NCBI RefSeq assembly: GCF_015732185.1 | Contig: NZ_WIQM01000010.1 | Span: 1-60,423, forward strand | Source: Pectinatus haikarae | GTDB lineage: Bacteria; Bacillota; Negativicutes; Selenomonadales; Selenomonadaceae | DNA length: 60,423 nt | Reading direction: 5' to 3' | Shown: positions 31,422 to 41,835 of the stretch, piece by piece | Layout: each line of letters opens with the position of its first letter | How positions within the stretch are numbered: the stretch's first letter is position 1 | Notes under the pieces: generated by a model | What the model saw: only the letters and a program-made list of their open reading frames with translations | Told to the model about the DNA's origin: nothing | The model's database searches: none | Program-made: the position numbers and the translations under genes

Positions 31422-32756
31422 ATGACGAAAAATACATTTACACCATCCATACTAAAAATGAGTTGGCCGATCTTTGTTGAAGTATTTCTGCAAATGATGA
31501 TCGGTAATGTCGATCAGTTCATGATCAGCCGTTACTCTCAGGCTTCTGTTGCGGCTGTGGCTAATGCAAATCAAGTTATGAATGTGATAATTCTGCTGCT
31601 TACCGTAATCAGTACGGCCACAACTATCCTTATAGCCCAATATTTCGGTGCTAAAAATAAACAAAAAATTGAGGAAATATGTACGGTTTCCTTTGCTTTT
31701 AATGGTGTTTTCAGTTTGACGGCCAGTTTTTTTCTGCTCCTTTTTCGCGAGCAGCTTTTTCAATGGCTGCAAGTGCCGGAAGCAATTATGGAAGAAACCA
31801 ATTTGTATTTCAGCATAGTGGCAGGCGGAATAGTCTTTCAAGGTCTGTATTTTTCTCTTGTTGCCTGCTTCAGAGGACATTCATGGACGAAAACTACTAT
31901 GCTTATATCCCTTTTCATAAATGTTTTCCACATCCTCAGCAATTCTGTTCTCATTTTTGGCATTGGTCCTATTCCCGCTTTAGGAGTTTTCGGTGTATCC
32001 ATTTCCACAAACTGCAGTAAATTTTTGGGATTGGTATTATTGTTCTATATATTTCGCCGATATCTCAATGTCAAAATGTCATGGCGGTATCTGCATCCTT
32101 TCCCCTGGAAAACCCTAAAACAAGTGCTTTCCATTGGTATTCCTTCCGGAGGAGAAACGCTGTCATATCAGTTGTCACAGATGACTATCATGAAGATGGT
32201 CAATATGTTCGGACTGGCTGTTATAAATACTAAAGTGTATGTTTATATCCTGGCAACGTTTTGCTATATTTATTCTATAGCTTTGTCTTCTGCCGCGCAG
32301 ATCATTGTCGGCTATCTGATAGGTGCCGGCAGATCGAAGGAGGTAGGCCGAAAAGTCTGGTATACGGCTACTCTTTCGGTTTTTATATGTCTGGTGATGA
32401 CAATTGTGTTTTATACAGGCAGTGATTATATATTGCGCGTTTTTACAAGTGACCGTGATATCCTGGCATTGGGGCATGCTATTTTATTTGTAGAAATTTT
32501 TCTTGAATTGGGACGCGGCGTCAATATAGTTATGGTAGCCTCCTTACAGGCAGCCGGAGATATTCGTACACCTGTGATTGTCGGTATTATATGCATGTGG
32601 AGCATTGCTGTCGGTATGGCATATTTTTTAGGTATTGTCATGCAGATGGGATTAGTAGGCATATGGATAGGCATGGCATGTGATGAATGCATAAGAGCTT
32701 TGGTTTTCATATACCGCTGGCACAGCGGAAAATGGAAAAACAGGCATCTTATTTGA
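31422..32756 (+). CDS. MATE-family efflux transporter
   Basis: 444 aa inner-membrane antiporter with about 12 transmembrane helices in two pseudo-symmetric halves. N-terminal MSWPIFVEVFLQMMIGNVDQ fits the MATE signature (family motif with D in VDQFMIS). The second half starts near SIGIPSGGETLSYQ and ends with WIGMACDECIRALVF. It exports drugs or other cations using Na+ or H+; the substrate cannot be deduced. The ribosome site AAAGGA is rather far (about 12 nt) from ATG 31422. Apparently monocistronic, at the edge of the accessory region. Confidence 0.9.
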   Translation: MTKNTFTPSILKMSWPIFVEVFLQMMIGNVDQFMISRYSQASVAAVANANQVMNVIILLLTVISTATTILIAQYFGAKNKQKIEEICTVSFAFNGVFSLTASFFLLLFREQLFQWLQVPEAIMEETNLYFSIVAGGIVFQGLYFSLVACFRGHSWTKTTMLISLFINVFHILSNSVLIFGIGPIPALGVFGVSISTNCSKFLGLVLLFYIFRRYLNVKMSWRYLHPFPWKTLKQVLSIGIPSGGETLSYQLSQMTIMKMVNMFGLAVINTKVYVYILATFCYIYSIALSSAAQIIVGYLIGAGRSKEVGRKVWYTATLSVFICLVMTIVFYTGSDYILRVFTSDRDILALGHAILFVEIFLELGRGVNIVMVASLQAAGDIRTPVIVGIICMWSIAVGMAYFLGIVMQMGLVGIWIGMACDECIRALVFIYRWHSGKWKNRHLI

Positions 32757-32922
32757 TATAAATATATTAAGCCGGCGGACAAGTTATGTTAAGCATCTAA
32801 ACTTATCTTAATATTTATGGGGACAACAGGACTATTTTTCTAAGATAATTAACATATTTACTCTTTTTTCTTATATTTTTATGATTTTTAGCTGAATACT
32901 TTCAAAAACTACTATAAAATGC

Positions 32923-32951
32923 TAGACAAAGTTATGTATGTATGCTAATAT
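32923..32951 (+). promoter_or_regulatory. glnA: glnA promoter
   Basis: TAGACA, 17-bp spacer, TAATAT. Upstream of the attenuator leader; transcript leader would be about 125 nt. Confidence 0.55.
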
Positions 32952-32974
32952 ATGTATCGTAAAGATGTTAACAA

Positions 32975-33047
32975 GGCAATGGCGCCATATGGTAATTTCA
33001 TTTCTTCACGGGTAGTGCAGGATTGATATATTCATATGGTTTTTTTA
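32975..33047 (+). promoter_or_regulatory. attenuator leader of glutamine synthetase (leader C)
   Basis: GGC-AATGGC-GCC at 32975-32986 is a hairpin with a six-base loop (A at 1, G at 4). Its 3' arm runs into CCATATG, which pairs with CATATGG at 33033-33039 followed by eight T. Hairpin and terminator therefore share bases. An inner CAC/GTG helix shortens the long terminator loop. Fits antitermination control of nitrogen assimilation; the regulator is unknown. Confidence 0.65.
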
Positions 33048-33081
33048 TTGCTTAATTTTTAAATTTAAAGGTGGTTTTCTT

Positions 33082-34968
33082 ATGGACGATTTACTTTTCG
33101 TTATCCCCGCGAATTCTACAAAAGAGGACATTCTTAGCAAATTGAAAGAACACCCTGAAATCAAATTTGTTTCATTAGTCGGTATTGATTTGGCAGGTAA
33201 CGATACAGACGAAAAAATCCCTATACAGGTTTTTTTAGAGGATATAGACAAATTCTATGAAGGTTCTGCTGTTCAAACAGATGGTTCTTCTGTCGTTCTG
33301 ACTAATATTGCAACATTGAATAATGCTAAGGTTGATATGCCGGTTGACTCCGCAGTTAATTGGTTTATTGACTATAATATGGAAAATTTTGATGAAGAAC
33401 TTGAAAAACCTATCGGCACACTCCGCATACCTTCGTTCCTTATCCATGAAGATAAAAGAGTCGATTCACGAGCCGTTTTGACTGATACGCTTGCATTTGT
33501 CAAAAAAGAATTACTTAGCTTATTCGCTAAAAAAGATGTTGTTTCCGGATTGGAACATATTAAGGGCAGTGACGTTGAAGATATTATTTTCACGTCGGCT
33601 ACCGAACTTGAGTTCTGGGTTAAAACACCGTTGGCTGAAGCTGATATTCCTGAAATGAGTGCATCGCAGGTCATGCAGGAACAGTATTGGCAGCGTACAC
33701 GCGGTGCTGTTCGTTCTGCGCTGGAACAGACGATCCTTGCAATGCAGGCTTACGGTCTGGAACCTGAAATGGGACATAAAGAAGTTGGCGGCATGAAGGG
33801 GCATATGGATGCTTCCGGTAATATGAACCATGTCTGCGAACAGATAGAAATAGATTGGAAATTTGCTAATGCTGTCCAAGCGGCAGATAATGAATTGTTC
33901 GTCCGGACACTTGTAAAAGAAGTTTTCCGTGCTAACGGACTTGAAGTCAATTTCAAGGCTAAACCGATGATCGGTCTTGCCGGTAATGGTGAACATACTC
34001 ATATTGGGATGGCTGCTAAGCTGAAAAGCGGCAAGGTAATAAATCTCTTTTCTCCTAAAGAAATGACAAAGGATTTCATGAGTTCCGTTGGTTATGGTGC
34101 CATTATGGGGCTGCTTAAAAATTATGAAGTCATTAATCCTTTCGTTTCTTCTACAAATGATTCTCTTAATCGTTTGAAACCGGGATTTGAAGCACCTATA
34201 TGTATTGTTACTTCACTGGGTCATAAGCCTGAAGTGCCTTCCCGTAATCGTACCATTCTTGCAGGTCTTGTACGTGATATAAAAAGTCCTATGGCAACTC
34301 GTTTTGAATTGCGCGCATGTAATCCTTATACCAATACTTATGTTGCCTTGGCTGCTATTTACTCTGCTATACTCGACGGTGTAAAATATGCTGTCAATAA
34401 AACAACGGATGAACTTCTTGATGAACTTTCCAAGGAAGCAGGCACTGTAGCAGGGTATCTTGAAAAAGATCGTGCTTATCGCAGTGAAGACGATGTTTTT
34501 GAAGATTATACACAGGAAGAACGCGATCATCTGTTCTCTATTCCACCTGCTACTGTATGGGAAAATCTGCAGGCTTTGAAGAATTTCCCGGAAAAACGTG
34601 CTGTGGTTACTGCTGGCGGGGCGTTGCGTGATCAGATCATTGATGCATTTGTTTCCGGTGAGCTTATACGTTGGAAAACGGAAATTATCAGCCGTATAAT
34701 TCCGGAAAATCGTGTTATTGTCAGTGCCTGTAAGGAAATTGCATCGACTTTCGTGACGGATCAGGATGCTTACAACTGGAATAAGATCAATGGTATCCGC
34801 TGCTATCTGGCAAAAGACAGTATTGATGAAAAATCATTGTTTACTCTTTTGATCAAGTCATTAGATGAAAATGATTTTGCGACAGCATCAGGACTTCAGA
34901 TTGAAATGTATGATAAGATGGAAGAGTTAAAAGCTCTTTATTCTGATTATAAAATGAATATGATTTAA
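33082..34968 (+). CDS. glnA: glutamine synthetase (long form)
   Basis: 628 aa. Forms glutamine from glutamate, ammonia and ATP. Catalytic blocks are recognisable: TELEFWV (metal-binding Glu), EVGGMKGHMDASGN, NGEHTHIGMAAKL (ATP/metal His) and PSRNRTILAG, then RFELRACNPYTNTYVALAAI. It is longer than the usual 440-470 aa type I enzyme, mainly through a C-terminal helical part (about 480-628), resembling the long clostridial/Negativicute group. The exact subtype needs an alignment. Start ATG 33082 after AAAGGTGG. Preceded by a terminator-type leader and followed by a strong bidirectional terminator: a one-gene operon. Confidence 0.92.
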   Translation: MDDLLFVIPANSTKEDILSKLKEHPEIKFVSLVGIDLAGNDTDEKIPIQVFLEDIDKFYEGSAVQTDGSSVVLTNIATLNNAKVDMPVDSAVNWFIDYNMENFDEELEKPIGTLRIPSFLIHEDKRVDSRAVLTDTLAFVKKELLSLFAKKDVVSGLEHIKGSDVEDIIFTSATELEFWVKTPLAEADIPEMSASQVMQEQYWQRTRGAVRSALEQTILAMQAYGLEPEMGHKEVGGMKGHMDASGNMNHVCEQIEIDWKFANAVQAADNELFVRTLVKEVFRANGLEVNFKAKPMIGLAGNGEHTHIGMAAKLKSGKVINLFSPKEMTKDFMSSVGYGAIMGLLKNYEVINPFVSSTNDSLNRLKPGFEAPICIVTSLGHKPEVPSRNRTILAGLVRDIKSPMATRFELRACNPYTNTYVALAAIYSAILDGVKYAVNKTTDELLDELSKEAGTVAGYLEKDRAYRSEDDVFEDYTQEERDHLFSIPPATVWENLQALKNFPEKRAVVTAGGALRDQIIDAFVSGELIRWKTEIISRIIPENRVIVSACKEIASTFVTDQDAYNWNKINGIRCYLAKDSIDEKSLFTLLIKSLDENDFATASGLQIEMYDKMEELKALYSDYKMNMI

Positions 34969-34980
34969 TGATTTAGCATA

Positions 34981-35032
34981 AAAATCCTCTGCATTTCCTG
35001 TTTTTTAATAAATCAGGAAATGCAGAGGATTT
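34981..35032. terminator. bidirectional terminator between glnA and the methyltransferase gene
   Basis: Perfect 19-bp arms beginning AAATCCTCTGCATTTCCTG around a 13-base loop, with A-run and T-run outside. Serves both converging genes. Confidence 0.92.
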
Positions 35033-35037
35033 GTTTA

Positions 35038-35826
35038 TTATACATACTTTCCTATTTTAATAATTCCGTAGTGGATGGGACTATATCGGCCACCGCAAAT
35101 GGAAGAAAACCCAAGTCGATCAAATTCATTGCTTTTGCTGTTTTCTTTCAGTACGACCCGATGTTTAGCAATACGGCAGGCTTCATCTATGCTTTTTTTT
35201 GTTACAGGTGCTGTATCGGCTAAAATACGCAAGGGAGTGAGACTGAGACTGTCCATAAGAGGGTGGCGGAACATAGGATCGAAATAAACTACATCAATGC
35301 TTTTATCGGGCAGCTTTTGTAAATATTCTTCATGATTTACATTTATTACTTTTATATTATGTGCAGCTTTTGTCAATTCTTTTACAGAAAAATCAGCTGC
35401 ACGGAGTCCTTCCTCTGCAATGAGAGCTAAAAGAGGATCGGCTTCAAGACCTATAACGAGAGTACCGCTTCTGAATGCACTGATAAGCGCATCAGTGGCG
35501 AACCCCAATGTGCAGTCAAGCACGGACATTCCCTTTTTGAGATCCATTGCCGTGAGCATATTGTCCTTTTCATTTTTCAGAAGTCTTTTTATTCGCAATT
35601 GTGCCATATTTGGATGAAAAAAAAGTTCACCGGAAGATGTGGCAATACTTATGCGTTCTCTTTTTACAATAATGACTGTTTGGCAGTTGTGTCTTTTTTT
35701 TATTTGCGCCAACGGTTCATTGTTCCGATAAATAAAATGCATATTATATTTTTCGGCAAGAGAATGAGCTTTGACTATACAGTTTCCGTCTGTTCGACGG
35801 CCGGTAGTGATAAAAAAATTATTCAT
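35038..35826 (-). CDS. SAM-dependent methyltransferase (RsmJ-like)
   Basis: 262 aa. Rossmann-fold methyltransferase: motif I VLDCTLGFATDA, acidic residue GLEADP, and motif IV VVYFDPMFRHP. The combination with GFATDALI and DPMFRHP matches the RsmJ/YhiQ-like group that methylates 16S rRNA guanine. The N-terminal 80 residues differ from E. coli RsmJ, so the target is uncertain. It follows mutL by 45 nt on the same strand, last gene of the miaB-mutS-mutL operon. Confidence 0.75.
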   Translation of the reverse strand: MNNFFITTGRRTDGNCIVKAHSLAEKYNMHFIYRNNEPLAQIKKRHNCQTVIIVKRERISIATSSGELFFHPNMAQLRIKRLLKNEKDNMLTAMDLKKGMSVLDCTLGFATDALISAFRSGTLVIGLEADPLLALIAEEGLRAADFSVKELTKAAHNIKVINVNHEEYLQKLPDKSIDVVYFDPMFRHPLMDSLSLTPLRILADTAPVTKKSIDEACRIAKHRVVLKENSKSNEFDRLGFSSICGGRYSPIHYGIIKIGKYV

Positions 35827-35871
35827 AAATGTTATATAGCACCTTGTGGACGTATTTTCCCAGGGAAAATA

Positions 35872-37755
35872 TTATTGTATTCGTTTGAACATTTTCGCTA
35901 GATCACGATGCTCAAATTTAATGGTTGTGGGTCTGCCGTGCGGACAGGTATAGGGCAGTCTGGTATGAGCCAATTCGTCGAGAATTATTTTCATTTGCTG
36001 CAAGGTCAATTTGTCACCTGCTTTGATAGCTGCCCTGCATGCTGCTGTTGCCAGACAGGCATGCCGTATTTCCTGCGGTGTGGGTGTGTGCATTTCATTT
36101 AATGAAGCAAGTATGTCTCGTATTGTGTTTTCAGCCTCATCCATAGGGATATCTGCCGGTATCTCCATAAGTCTGAATTGCTGCGGGCCTGATGATTCGG
36201 CATTAAATCCCAATTTGTACAGAATTTCCCTGTTTTCTTCCAGCAGATCGTATTCTGCAGAAGAAAGATTCAAAAGAAGATGTACCAAGAGCTGCTGAGA
36301 AACAATGCGATCCTTTGCAAGGCCAAATCTGTCATAGAGTATTCGTTCGTGCGCGGCATGCTGATCTATTATATACATACCGTCTTCTCCCTGTGCTATG
36401 ATGTAGCACAGATCAATCTGACCAAGCGGAAAAAGTTCTCTGGCAGCAGAAAGCTGCGGATCGGTTTGGGTATCAGCAAGAATATTTTCATTTTGCATAT
36501 TCTGTGAGATGACGGCAGTGTTTTTCATAGCATAAATTTGTTCTTTTGCCATTTTGAAATCATCTGCGTCAGCTTCTCGCAGAAAAGATGTGTCTTCGGA
36601 ATGCAGACCACCGCTGTGATTAGTTTCATGGATCATTAATGCAGATGAAGTTTCTGGAGTTTCGCTGTTGGGCGCGGATACGCTATGCAGCATGGGCTCT
36701 TCATAGCGGGGACGGATAAAATCTGCAGGTGCGGCAAAGGCGTCAAGTGTCTTTGCATCATCACTTTGAGCGGGACGGACAGCATCAAGTATTGTTTTAT
36801 AGACAGCTTTAAACAGCCGGCCCTCATCGGCAAATTTTAGTTCGATTTTTTGCGGATGAACATTTATGTCTATAGTGTTTTTGGCGACCTCAATATTAAG
36901 GACTGCTAAGGGATAACCAGATTTTGGCAATAAAGAATGATAAGCATTGTCTATCGCGCGGCTTATCATCCGGCTGGTGATTATTCTGCCGTTGACTATA
37001 AAAGTCTGCCACGTCCGGCTGCTCCTTATGACAGCCGGTTTGCTTATATAACCTGTTATTTTTACGTCTTCGTCATTAAAGCCAAGCGTAAGCAGTTCCT
37101 GACCGACGGTTCTGCCGTATATGCCTGTGATCGTATCTTTTAGTGAGCCTGTTCCGGGAGTAATGACGGTGATTTTATTGTTGCTGATGAGTTTTACGGC
37201 TATTTGGGGATTGGAAAAAGCCAGCTTGATAACATAATCATTTATTTTATTTGTTTCGGTGGAGGTGGTTTTTAAGAATTTTTTTCTGGCGGGAGTATTG
37301 AAAAAAAGATCCTCTACCTTTATTGTCGTACCTATTCCGCATCCCGCTTCTCCGATATCTTCAAGTTTTCCCCCGATGATTTTAACACTGGTGCCGAGCT
37401 CATCCTGTGCTCTTCGCGTAAGAATGGAGAATCTGGAAACGGCAGCTATTGAAGGAAGGGCTTCTCCGCGAAAACCAAGTGTGGCTATCTTTTCAAGATC
37501 GCCAACTGCGGTGATTTTACTTGTTGCATGCCGAAGAATGGCAACCTGAACATCTTCGCGGGTCATGGCTCTGCCATTATCTGTTATTCTTATAAAACTT
37601 GTTCCGCCTGCCATTATCTCTACGTCGATCTTGCTGGCACCGGCGTCAATTGAATTTTCCATGAGCTCTTTGACAACGGAGGAAGGGCGTTCAACAACTT
37701 CACCGGCCGCTATTTTATTTATAGTATTTTCGTCAAGCACATGGATACTGCTCAT
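35872..37755 (-). CDS. mutL: DNA mismatch repair protein MutL
   Basis: 627 aa. N-terminal GHKL ATPase: ELMENSIDAGA, DNGRAM, ATSKI and TLGFRGEALPSI. The C-terminal domain carries the metal-dependent nicking endonuclease motif DQHAAHERILYD (about 463; last acidic residue Asp rather than Glu), with ACRAAIKAGD and CPHGRP as further site residues. This is the nicking type found in bacteria without MutH. Overlaps the end of mutS by 4 nt, so the two are translationally coupled. Confidence 0.96.
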   Translation of the reverse strand: MSSIHVLDENTINKIAAGEVVERPSSVVKELMENSIDAGASKIDVEIMAGGTSFIRITDNGRAMTREDVQVAILRHATSKITAVGDLEKIATLGFRGEALPSIAAVSRFSILTRRAQDELGTSVKIIGGKLEDIGEAGCGIGTTIKVEDLFFNTPARKKFLKTTSTETNKINDYVIKLAFSNPQIAVKLISNNKITVITPGTGSLKDTITGIYGRTVGQELLTLGFNDEDVKITGYISKPAVIRSSRTWQTFIVNGRIITSRMISRAIDNAYHSLLPKSGYPLAVLNIEVAKNTIDINVHPQKIELKFADEGRLFKAVYKTILDAVRPAQSDDAKTLDAFAAPADFIRPRYEEPMLHSVSAPNSETPETSSALMIHETNHSGGLHSEDTSFLREADADDFKMAKEQIYAMKNTAVISQNMQNENILADTQTDPQLSAARELFPLGQIDLCYIIAQGEDGMYIIDQHAAHERILYDRFGLAKDRIVSQQLLVHLLLNLSSAEYDLLEENREILYKLGFNAESSGPQQFRLMEIPADIPMDEAENTIRDILASLNEMHTPTPQEIRHACLATAACRAAIKAGDKLTLQQMKIILDELAHTRLPYTCPHGRPTTIKFEHRDLAKMFKRIQ

Positions 37756-40364
37756 AATTTTCCGGTCTCCCTTCTTGCCTGCTGTTGCAGTTTATAAAGT
37801 ATATTCATTGCCTCTAACGGAGTCATGGTAGTTATGTCAATATTCAGCAGCTCCGTGTTCAGGGCAGAAGCAAACAGTGTGTCCATAACGGGCGGTGCCG
37901 AGTTTTTTTTTGGAGGGTTGTCATTTACCGCTTGAAATTTTTTTCTGGTATCCGCAGCTTCAAGGCCGACCAATATTTTTTCTGCCCGATCAGTAACTGC
38001 CTTAGGCAGTCCGGCCAGTTTAGCGACATGGATGCCGTAAGATTTGTCTGCACTGCCGCTGATTATCCGCCGCAGGAACGAAACCTTGCTGCCCTTTTCT
38101 TTCACGGCCACACAATAATTTTTGACATGTTTTTCATCGGCCAGGTCTGTGAGTTCATGATAATGAGTGGCAAAGAGCGTTTTAGCGTTTACTTTATCAC
38201 GTATATACTCGATTACTGCGCGGGCAATGCTCATTCCGTCGAAGGTGCTGGTCCCTCTGCCTATTTCATCGAGAATAATGAGACTGTTTTTTGTAGCGTA
38301 TTTTAAAATGTGAGCTACCTCGTTCATTTCAACCATAAACGTACTTTGACCGCTCGCCAGATCATCACTGGCACCTATACGGGTGAATATTCTGTCGACG
38401 GGAGATATAACAGCCTCTCTGGCAGGAATGAAACTTCCTGCTTGGGCCATTAACGTCAGGAGTGCTGTCTGGCGCATATATGTGGATTTCCCGGCCATAT
38501 TGGGGCCGGTTATGATGAGGATTTCGTTTTCGCCATTGTCAAGCATAGTATCATTTGGAACAAAGAGCTCTCGTGTTAAGATGCGCTCGATAAGCGGATG
38601 ACGGCCGTCTTTTATCGATATGCCGCCTCTGCCATTTAAAGTCGGCCGTATATAATTGTAAGCGGCGGCTGCCGCGGCAAACGACGTTATGACATCAAGA
38701 CAGGCTATATTCTGCGCAGTCGTTTGAATACTTGACACGTGCTTTTTTACTTCTTCACGTATTTCCGCGAACAGTCTGTATTCTATTTGAAGAATCTTCT
38801 CTTGTGCACCGAGTATTTTTGTTTCAAATTCTTTTAACTCCGGAGTTATGTATCTTTCTGTATTTACTAAAGTCTGTTTGCGTATATAATCAGCCGGGAC
38901 CTGCTCCAGATTGCTCTTGCGTATCTCGATGAAATAACCGAAAACCTTATTATAGCTTATTTTCAAAGATTTTATGCCGGTTTGCTGCTTCTGTTCATTT
39001 TCCATCTGCTGAAGCAATGTCTGGCTGTCTGAGGCCAGATGCCGATATTCATCGAGTTCTTCGTCAAAACCGTCCTTTATTATGCCGCCGTCCCGCAAAA
39101 GAAAACCGGGATTATCGTCAATGGATTTTTCAAGCAAATCAACCAATTCACTATAGGTTTTTATATTTTTATCTATTGATTGTAAAAAGGCAGCGGTGCT
39201 GCCGTGCAGAGAATCCTTCAGTTCAGGCAGTGTATAGAGCGATTTTTTTAAGGCCAGCATATCTCGGGCATTTGCTGAGCCGACCTCTACGCGGGTAAGT
39301 AATCTTTCAAAATCATATATGGATTTCAACAGAAGAGAGAGCTGTTCTCTGCGTGAAAAATCCTTGGACAGTTCCTCCACGGCATCAAGACGCTGTTCAA
39401 TTTTATACCTGTCAAGCAATGGATATTCCAGCCATTTTGAAAGCTTGCGGCTTCCCATTGCAGTACCGGTAAAATCCAATACAGAAAACAAAGTGCCGCT
39501 TTTGCCGCCGTCGTGGAGATTATGTGTTATTTCTAAATTTCGCAGGGTGTAGGTATCAATGACCAGATTGGCAGAGGCGTCAAGGTATGTGAGATGGTTC
39601 AAGTGACTGAGATCTGTTTTTGCCGCCGCATGCAGGTAATCAAGTAATGAAGCGATAGCGGCAGAAGCAATGGTTTTGGCGGGACGGTCAGGTGCAGCAA
39701 AATGTTCAGTGATGCGGTCGTCCACGGCTGCAGACACAGCAGCAATTTTAGTTACAACGCATTTAGGAATATGCAGATTTAAAAATTCAAGAATTTTTTC
39801 TGCACAGGACAACCCGCTTATAATAAGCAATTCAGCCATCATCAGCCGATAAAGTTCATCGCACAGTGTCTGGCAGCGATCAGGACCTTCATAGACACTG
39901 TAAAAGCATTCACCCGTTGATATATCAGCTCCGGACAAAATAAGTATATTCTCACTTTCGTGAATAAGAACAATATAATTATTCTGCAGTCCGGGCAGGG
40001 CCGACTCATCCATAACTGTTCCCGGGGTGATTATTTTTATGATTTCTCTTTTGGTAAGGCCTTTAGCTTTAGGATCACCGATTTGTTCGCAGATGGCAAC
40101 CTTATAGCCTTTATTGATAAGTCTGTTTATATAACTTTCGGCAGCGTGATAAGGAATGCCGCACATAGGTATTTTACTTCTGGCTGTCAGAGTAAGTTCC
40201 AATTCTCTTGAAGCGGTCTGTGCATCCTCATCAAACATTTCGTAAAAATCACCAAGCCGAAAAAATAGAATGGCTTCACCTGACTGTCCTTTCATTTCAT
40301 AATATTGCTGCATCATTGGTGTTATTTCCTGGCTGCTGAGTCGTTCATTATTTTTCTTTAGCAT
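37752..40364 (-). CDS. mutS: DNA mismatch repair protein MutS
   Basis: About 870 aa ATPase that binds mismatches. The N-terminal domain has the mismatch-wedge FYEMF within GDFYEMFDED. Walker A is GPNMAGKSTYMR (about 620), with the signature ASDDLASGQSTFMVEM, Walker B SLIILDEIGRGTS and the switch FATHYHELTDL. Start ATG 40364, because AAGGTGAGG lies 6 nt upstream; the in-frame GTG 40376 is part of that ribosome site. The start lies inside the end of miaB (17-nt overlap). Confidence 0.97.
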   Translation of the reverse strand: MLKKNNERLSSQEITPMMQQYYEMKGQSGEAILFFRLGDFYEMFDEDAQTASRELELTLTARSKIPMCGIPYHAAESYINRLINKGYKVAICEQIGDPKAKGLTKREIIKIITPGTVMDESALPGLQNNYIVLIHESENILILSGADISTGECFYSVYEGPDRCQTLCDELYRLMMAELLIISGLSCAEKILEFLNLHIPKCVVTKIAAVSAAVDDRITEHFAAPDRPAKTIASAAIASLLDYLHAAAKTDLSHLNHLTYLDASANLVIDTYTLRNLEITHNLHDGGKSGTLFSVLDFTGTAMGSRKLSKWLEYPLLDRYKIEQRLDAVEELSKDFSRREQLSLLLKSIYDFERLLTRVEVGSANARDMLALKKSLYTLPELKDSLHGSTAAFLQSIDKNIKTYSELVDLLEKSIDDNPGFLLRDGGIIKDGFDEELDEYRHLASDSQTLLQQMENEQKQQTGIKSLKISYNKVFGYFIEIRKSNLEQVPADYIRKQTLVNTERYITPELKEFETKILGAQEKILQIEYRLFAEIREEVKKHVSSIQTTAQNIACLDVITSFAAAAAAYNYIRPTLNGRGGISIKDGRHPLIERILTRELFVPNDTMLDNGENEILIITGPNMAGKSTYMRQTALLTLMAQAGSFIPAREAVISPVDRIFTRIGASDDLASGQSTFMVEMNEVAHILKYATKNSLIILDEIGRGTSTFDGMSIARAVIEYIRDKVNAKTLFATHYHELTDLADEKHVKNYCVAVKEKGSKVSFLRRIISGSADKSYGIHVAKLAGLPKAVTDRAEKILVGLEAADTRKKFQAVNDNPPKKNSAPPVMDTLFASALNTELLNIDITTMTPLEAMNILYKLQQQARRETGKL

Positions 40365-41679
40365 ATTGTGCCTCACCTTTTAATATCCAAGTTTGTGGAT
40401 GCGTGATCCGTACATTGAGGATATCTCCAGCCTTTTCTGTTCCATTCTTTTGCCAAAGAACGATTTTATTTGTGGAAGTACGGCCTGTATAGACCGACGC
40501 ATCAGTTCTGCTCGGTCCCTCGACCATGACCTGAACAGTCTTATTTATAAAAGCTTCGTTTATTTGCAGACTGATTTCGTTCTGAATTGACATAAGCTGA
40601 TTCAAACGATTCTTTTTCACGGAGTCGGACACCTGATTGTCCATAGTGGCTGCCGGTGTGCCGGATCTTTTGGAATATAAAAAGGTATATGCCGCATCAT
40701 AACGCATCTGCCTGAGAAAAGTGAGCATTTGTTCAAAGTCTGCATCTGTTTCTCCGGGAAAACCGATTATAAGGTCTGTCGTGAGACTGCATTCGGGTAT
40801 AGCCTTGCGTACCTTTTCTGCGAGCTTTCGATAATATTCAAGAGAATATCCTCTGTTCATGGCTTTCAAGATACGGTCGCTGCCATATTGAACAGGAAGG
40901 TGGAAGTGAGTGCAGATATGCCGGCTGTTTTTTATGGTTTCAATCACTTTATCATTTAAATCACGCGGGTGAGAAGTCATGTAACGGATTCGTTCTATGC
41001 CGTCGATTTTATCCAGTTCATATAAAAGGTCGGCAAAATCACCTTCGGGCATATCCTTACCGTATGAATTGACATTCTGCCCCAGCAGTGTTATTTCTTT
41101 CACACCATCAGCACTGTATTTTTTCGTTTCTTCTATTATAGAATGCATTGGGCGGCTGTGTTCCCGGCCTCTTACATAAGGAACAATGCAGTAGGTACAA
41201 AAATTATTGCAGCCGTACATAATAGGGATCCATACCGAAAGTGAATTTCCGGAAGGCGGTAAAACTTCCTGAGGTATACCGCCGTCGGCTGGTGCCAGCT
41301 TGGTCATATGGTGGCGGGACAGCTTGATATCGTTTATGATATTGTTAAGTTCATGAATATTATTTGTGCCTAAAACGAAATCTATATGCGGCGCTCTTTT
41401 GAATAAGGCTTCACCTTCTTTTTGTGCCATGCAGCCGACTATACCGAAAATAAGTTCGTGTTTAGCCTGTTTTAAATGCTTTATTTCGCCGATTTTTCCG
41501 TATATTTTATTTTCTGCGCTTTCTCTGACGCAGCAGGTATTGAGTAGTATTACATCGGCTTCATCTAAGACTAGTGTCTTTTCATAGCCCAGTATTTCGA
41601 GCTGTGTTCCCATCCTTTGCGAATCGCTTTCATTCATTTGACAGCCGTAAGTTAAGATCATATATTTATAGTGTATCAT
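40348..41679 (-). CDS. miaB: tRNA-2-methylthio-N6-dimethylallyladenosine synthase
   Basis: 443 aa radical-SAM methylthiotransferase that adds the 2-methylthio group to i6A37 of tRNAs reading UNN codons. The N-terminal UPF0004 domain has Cys13 (YGCQMN), Cys49 (LNTCCVRE) and a third in GIVGCMAQK for the auxiliary cluster. The radical-SAM motif CNNFCTYC is near 157-164. A C-terminal TRAM domain starts around 380. First gene of the miaB-mutS-mutL-methyltransferase operon. Start ATG 41679 after an AGGGG ribosome site. Confidence 0.96.
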   Translation of the reverse strand: MIHYKYMILTYGCQMNESDSQRMGTQLEILGYEKTLVLDEADVILLNTCCVRESAENKIYGKIGEIKHLKQAKHELIFGIVGCMAQKEGEALFKRAPHIDFVLGTNNIHELNNIINDIKLSRHHMTKLAPADGGIPQEVLPPSGNSLSVWIPIMYGCNNFCTYCIVPYVRGREHSRPMHSIIEETKKYSADGVKEITLLGQNVNSYGKDMPEGDFADLLYELDKIDGIERIRYMTSHPRDLNDKVIETIKNSRHICTHFHLPVQYGSDRILKAMNRGYSLEYYRKLAEKVRKAIPECSLTTDLIIGFPGETDADFEQMLTFLRQMRYDAAYTFLYSKRSGTPAATMDNQVSDSVKKNRLNQLMSIQNEISLQINEAFINKTVQVMVEGPSRTDASVYTGRTSTNKIVLWQKNGTEKAGDILNVRITHPQTWILKGEAQYAKEK

Positions 41680-41799
41680 TAATTATTACCCCTGCAGGTT
41701 CTTACTTTAATTTCTTCGTAATATATTATTATAAACTAGATATTATATGGAATGCAATATATAAAAAATGCACGTTCGTTGAAAATTTTTGATTATGAA

Positions 41800-41828
41800 T
41801 TGACATCAATATATGCAGGTGCTATAAT
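41800..41828 (+). promoter_or_regulatory. thrS: thrS promoter
   Basis: Perfect consensus TTGACA, 17-bp spacer, TATAAT, directly before the T-box leader. Confidence 0.92.
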
Positions 41829-41835
41829 CAACAAT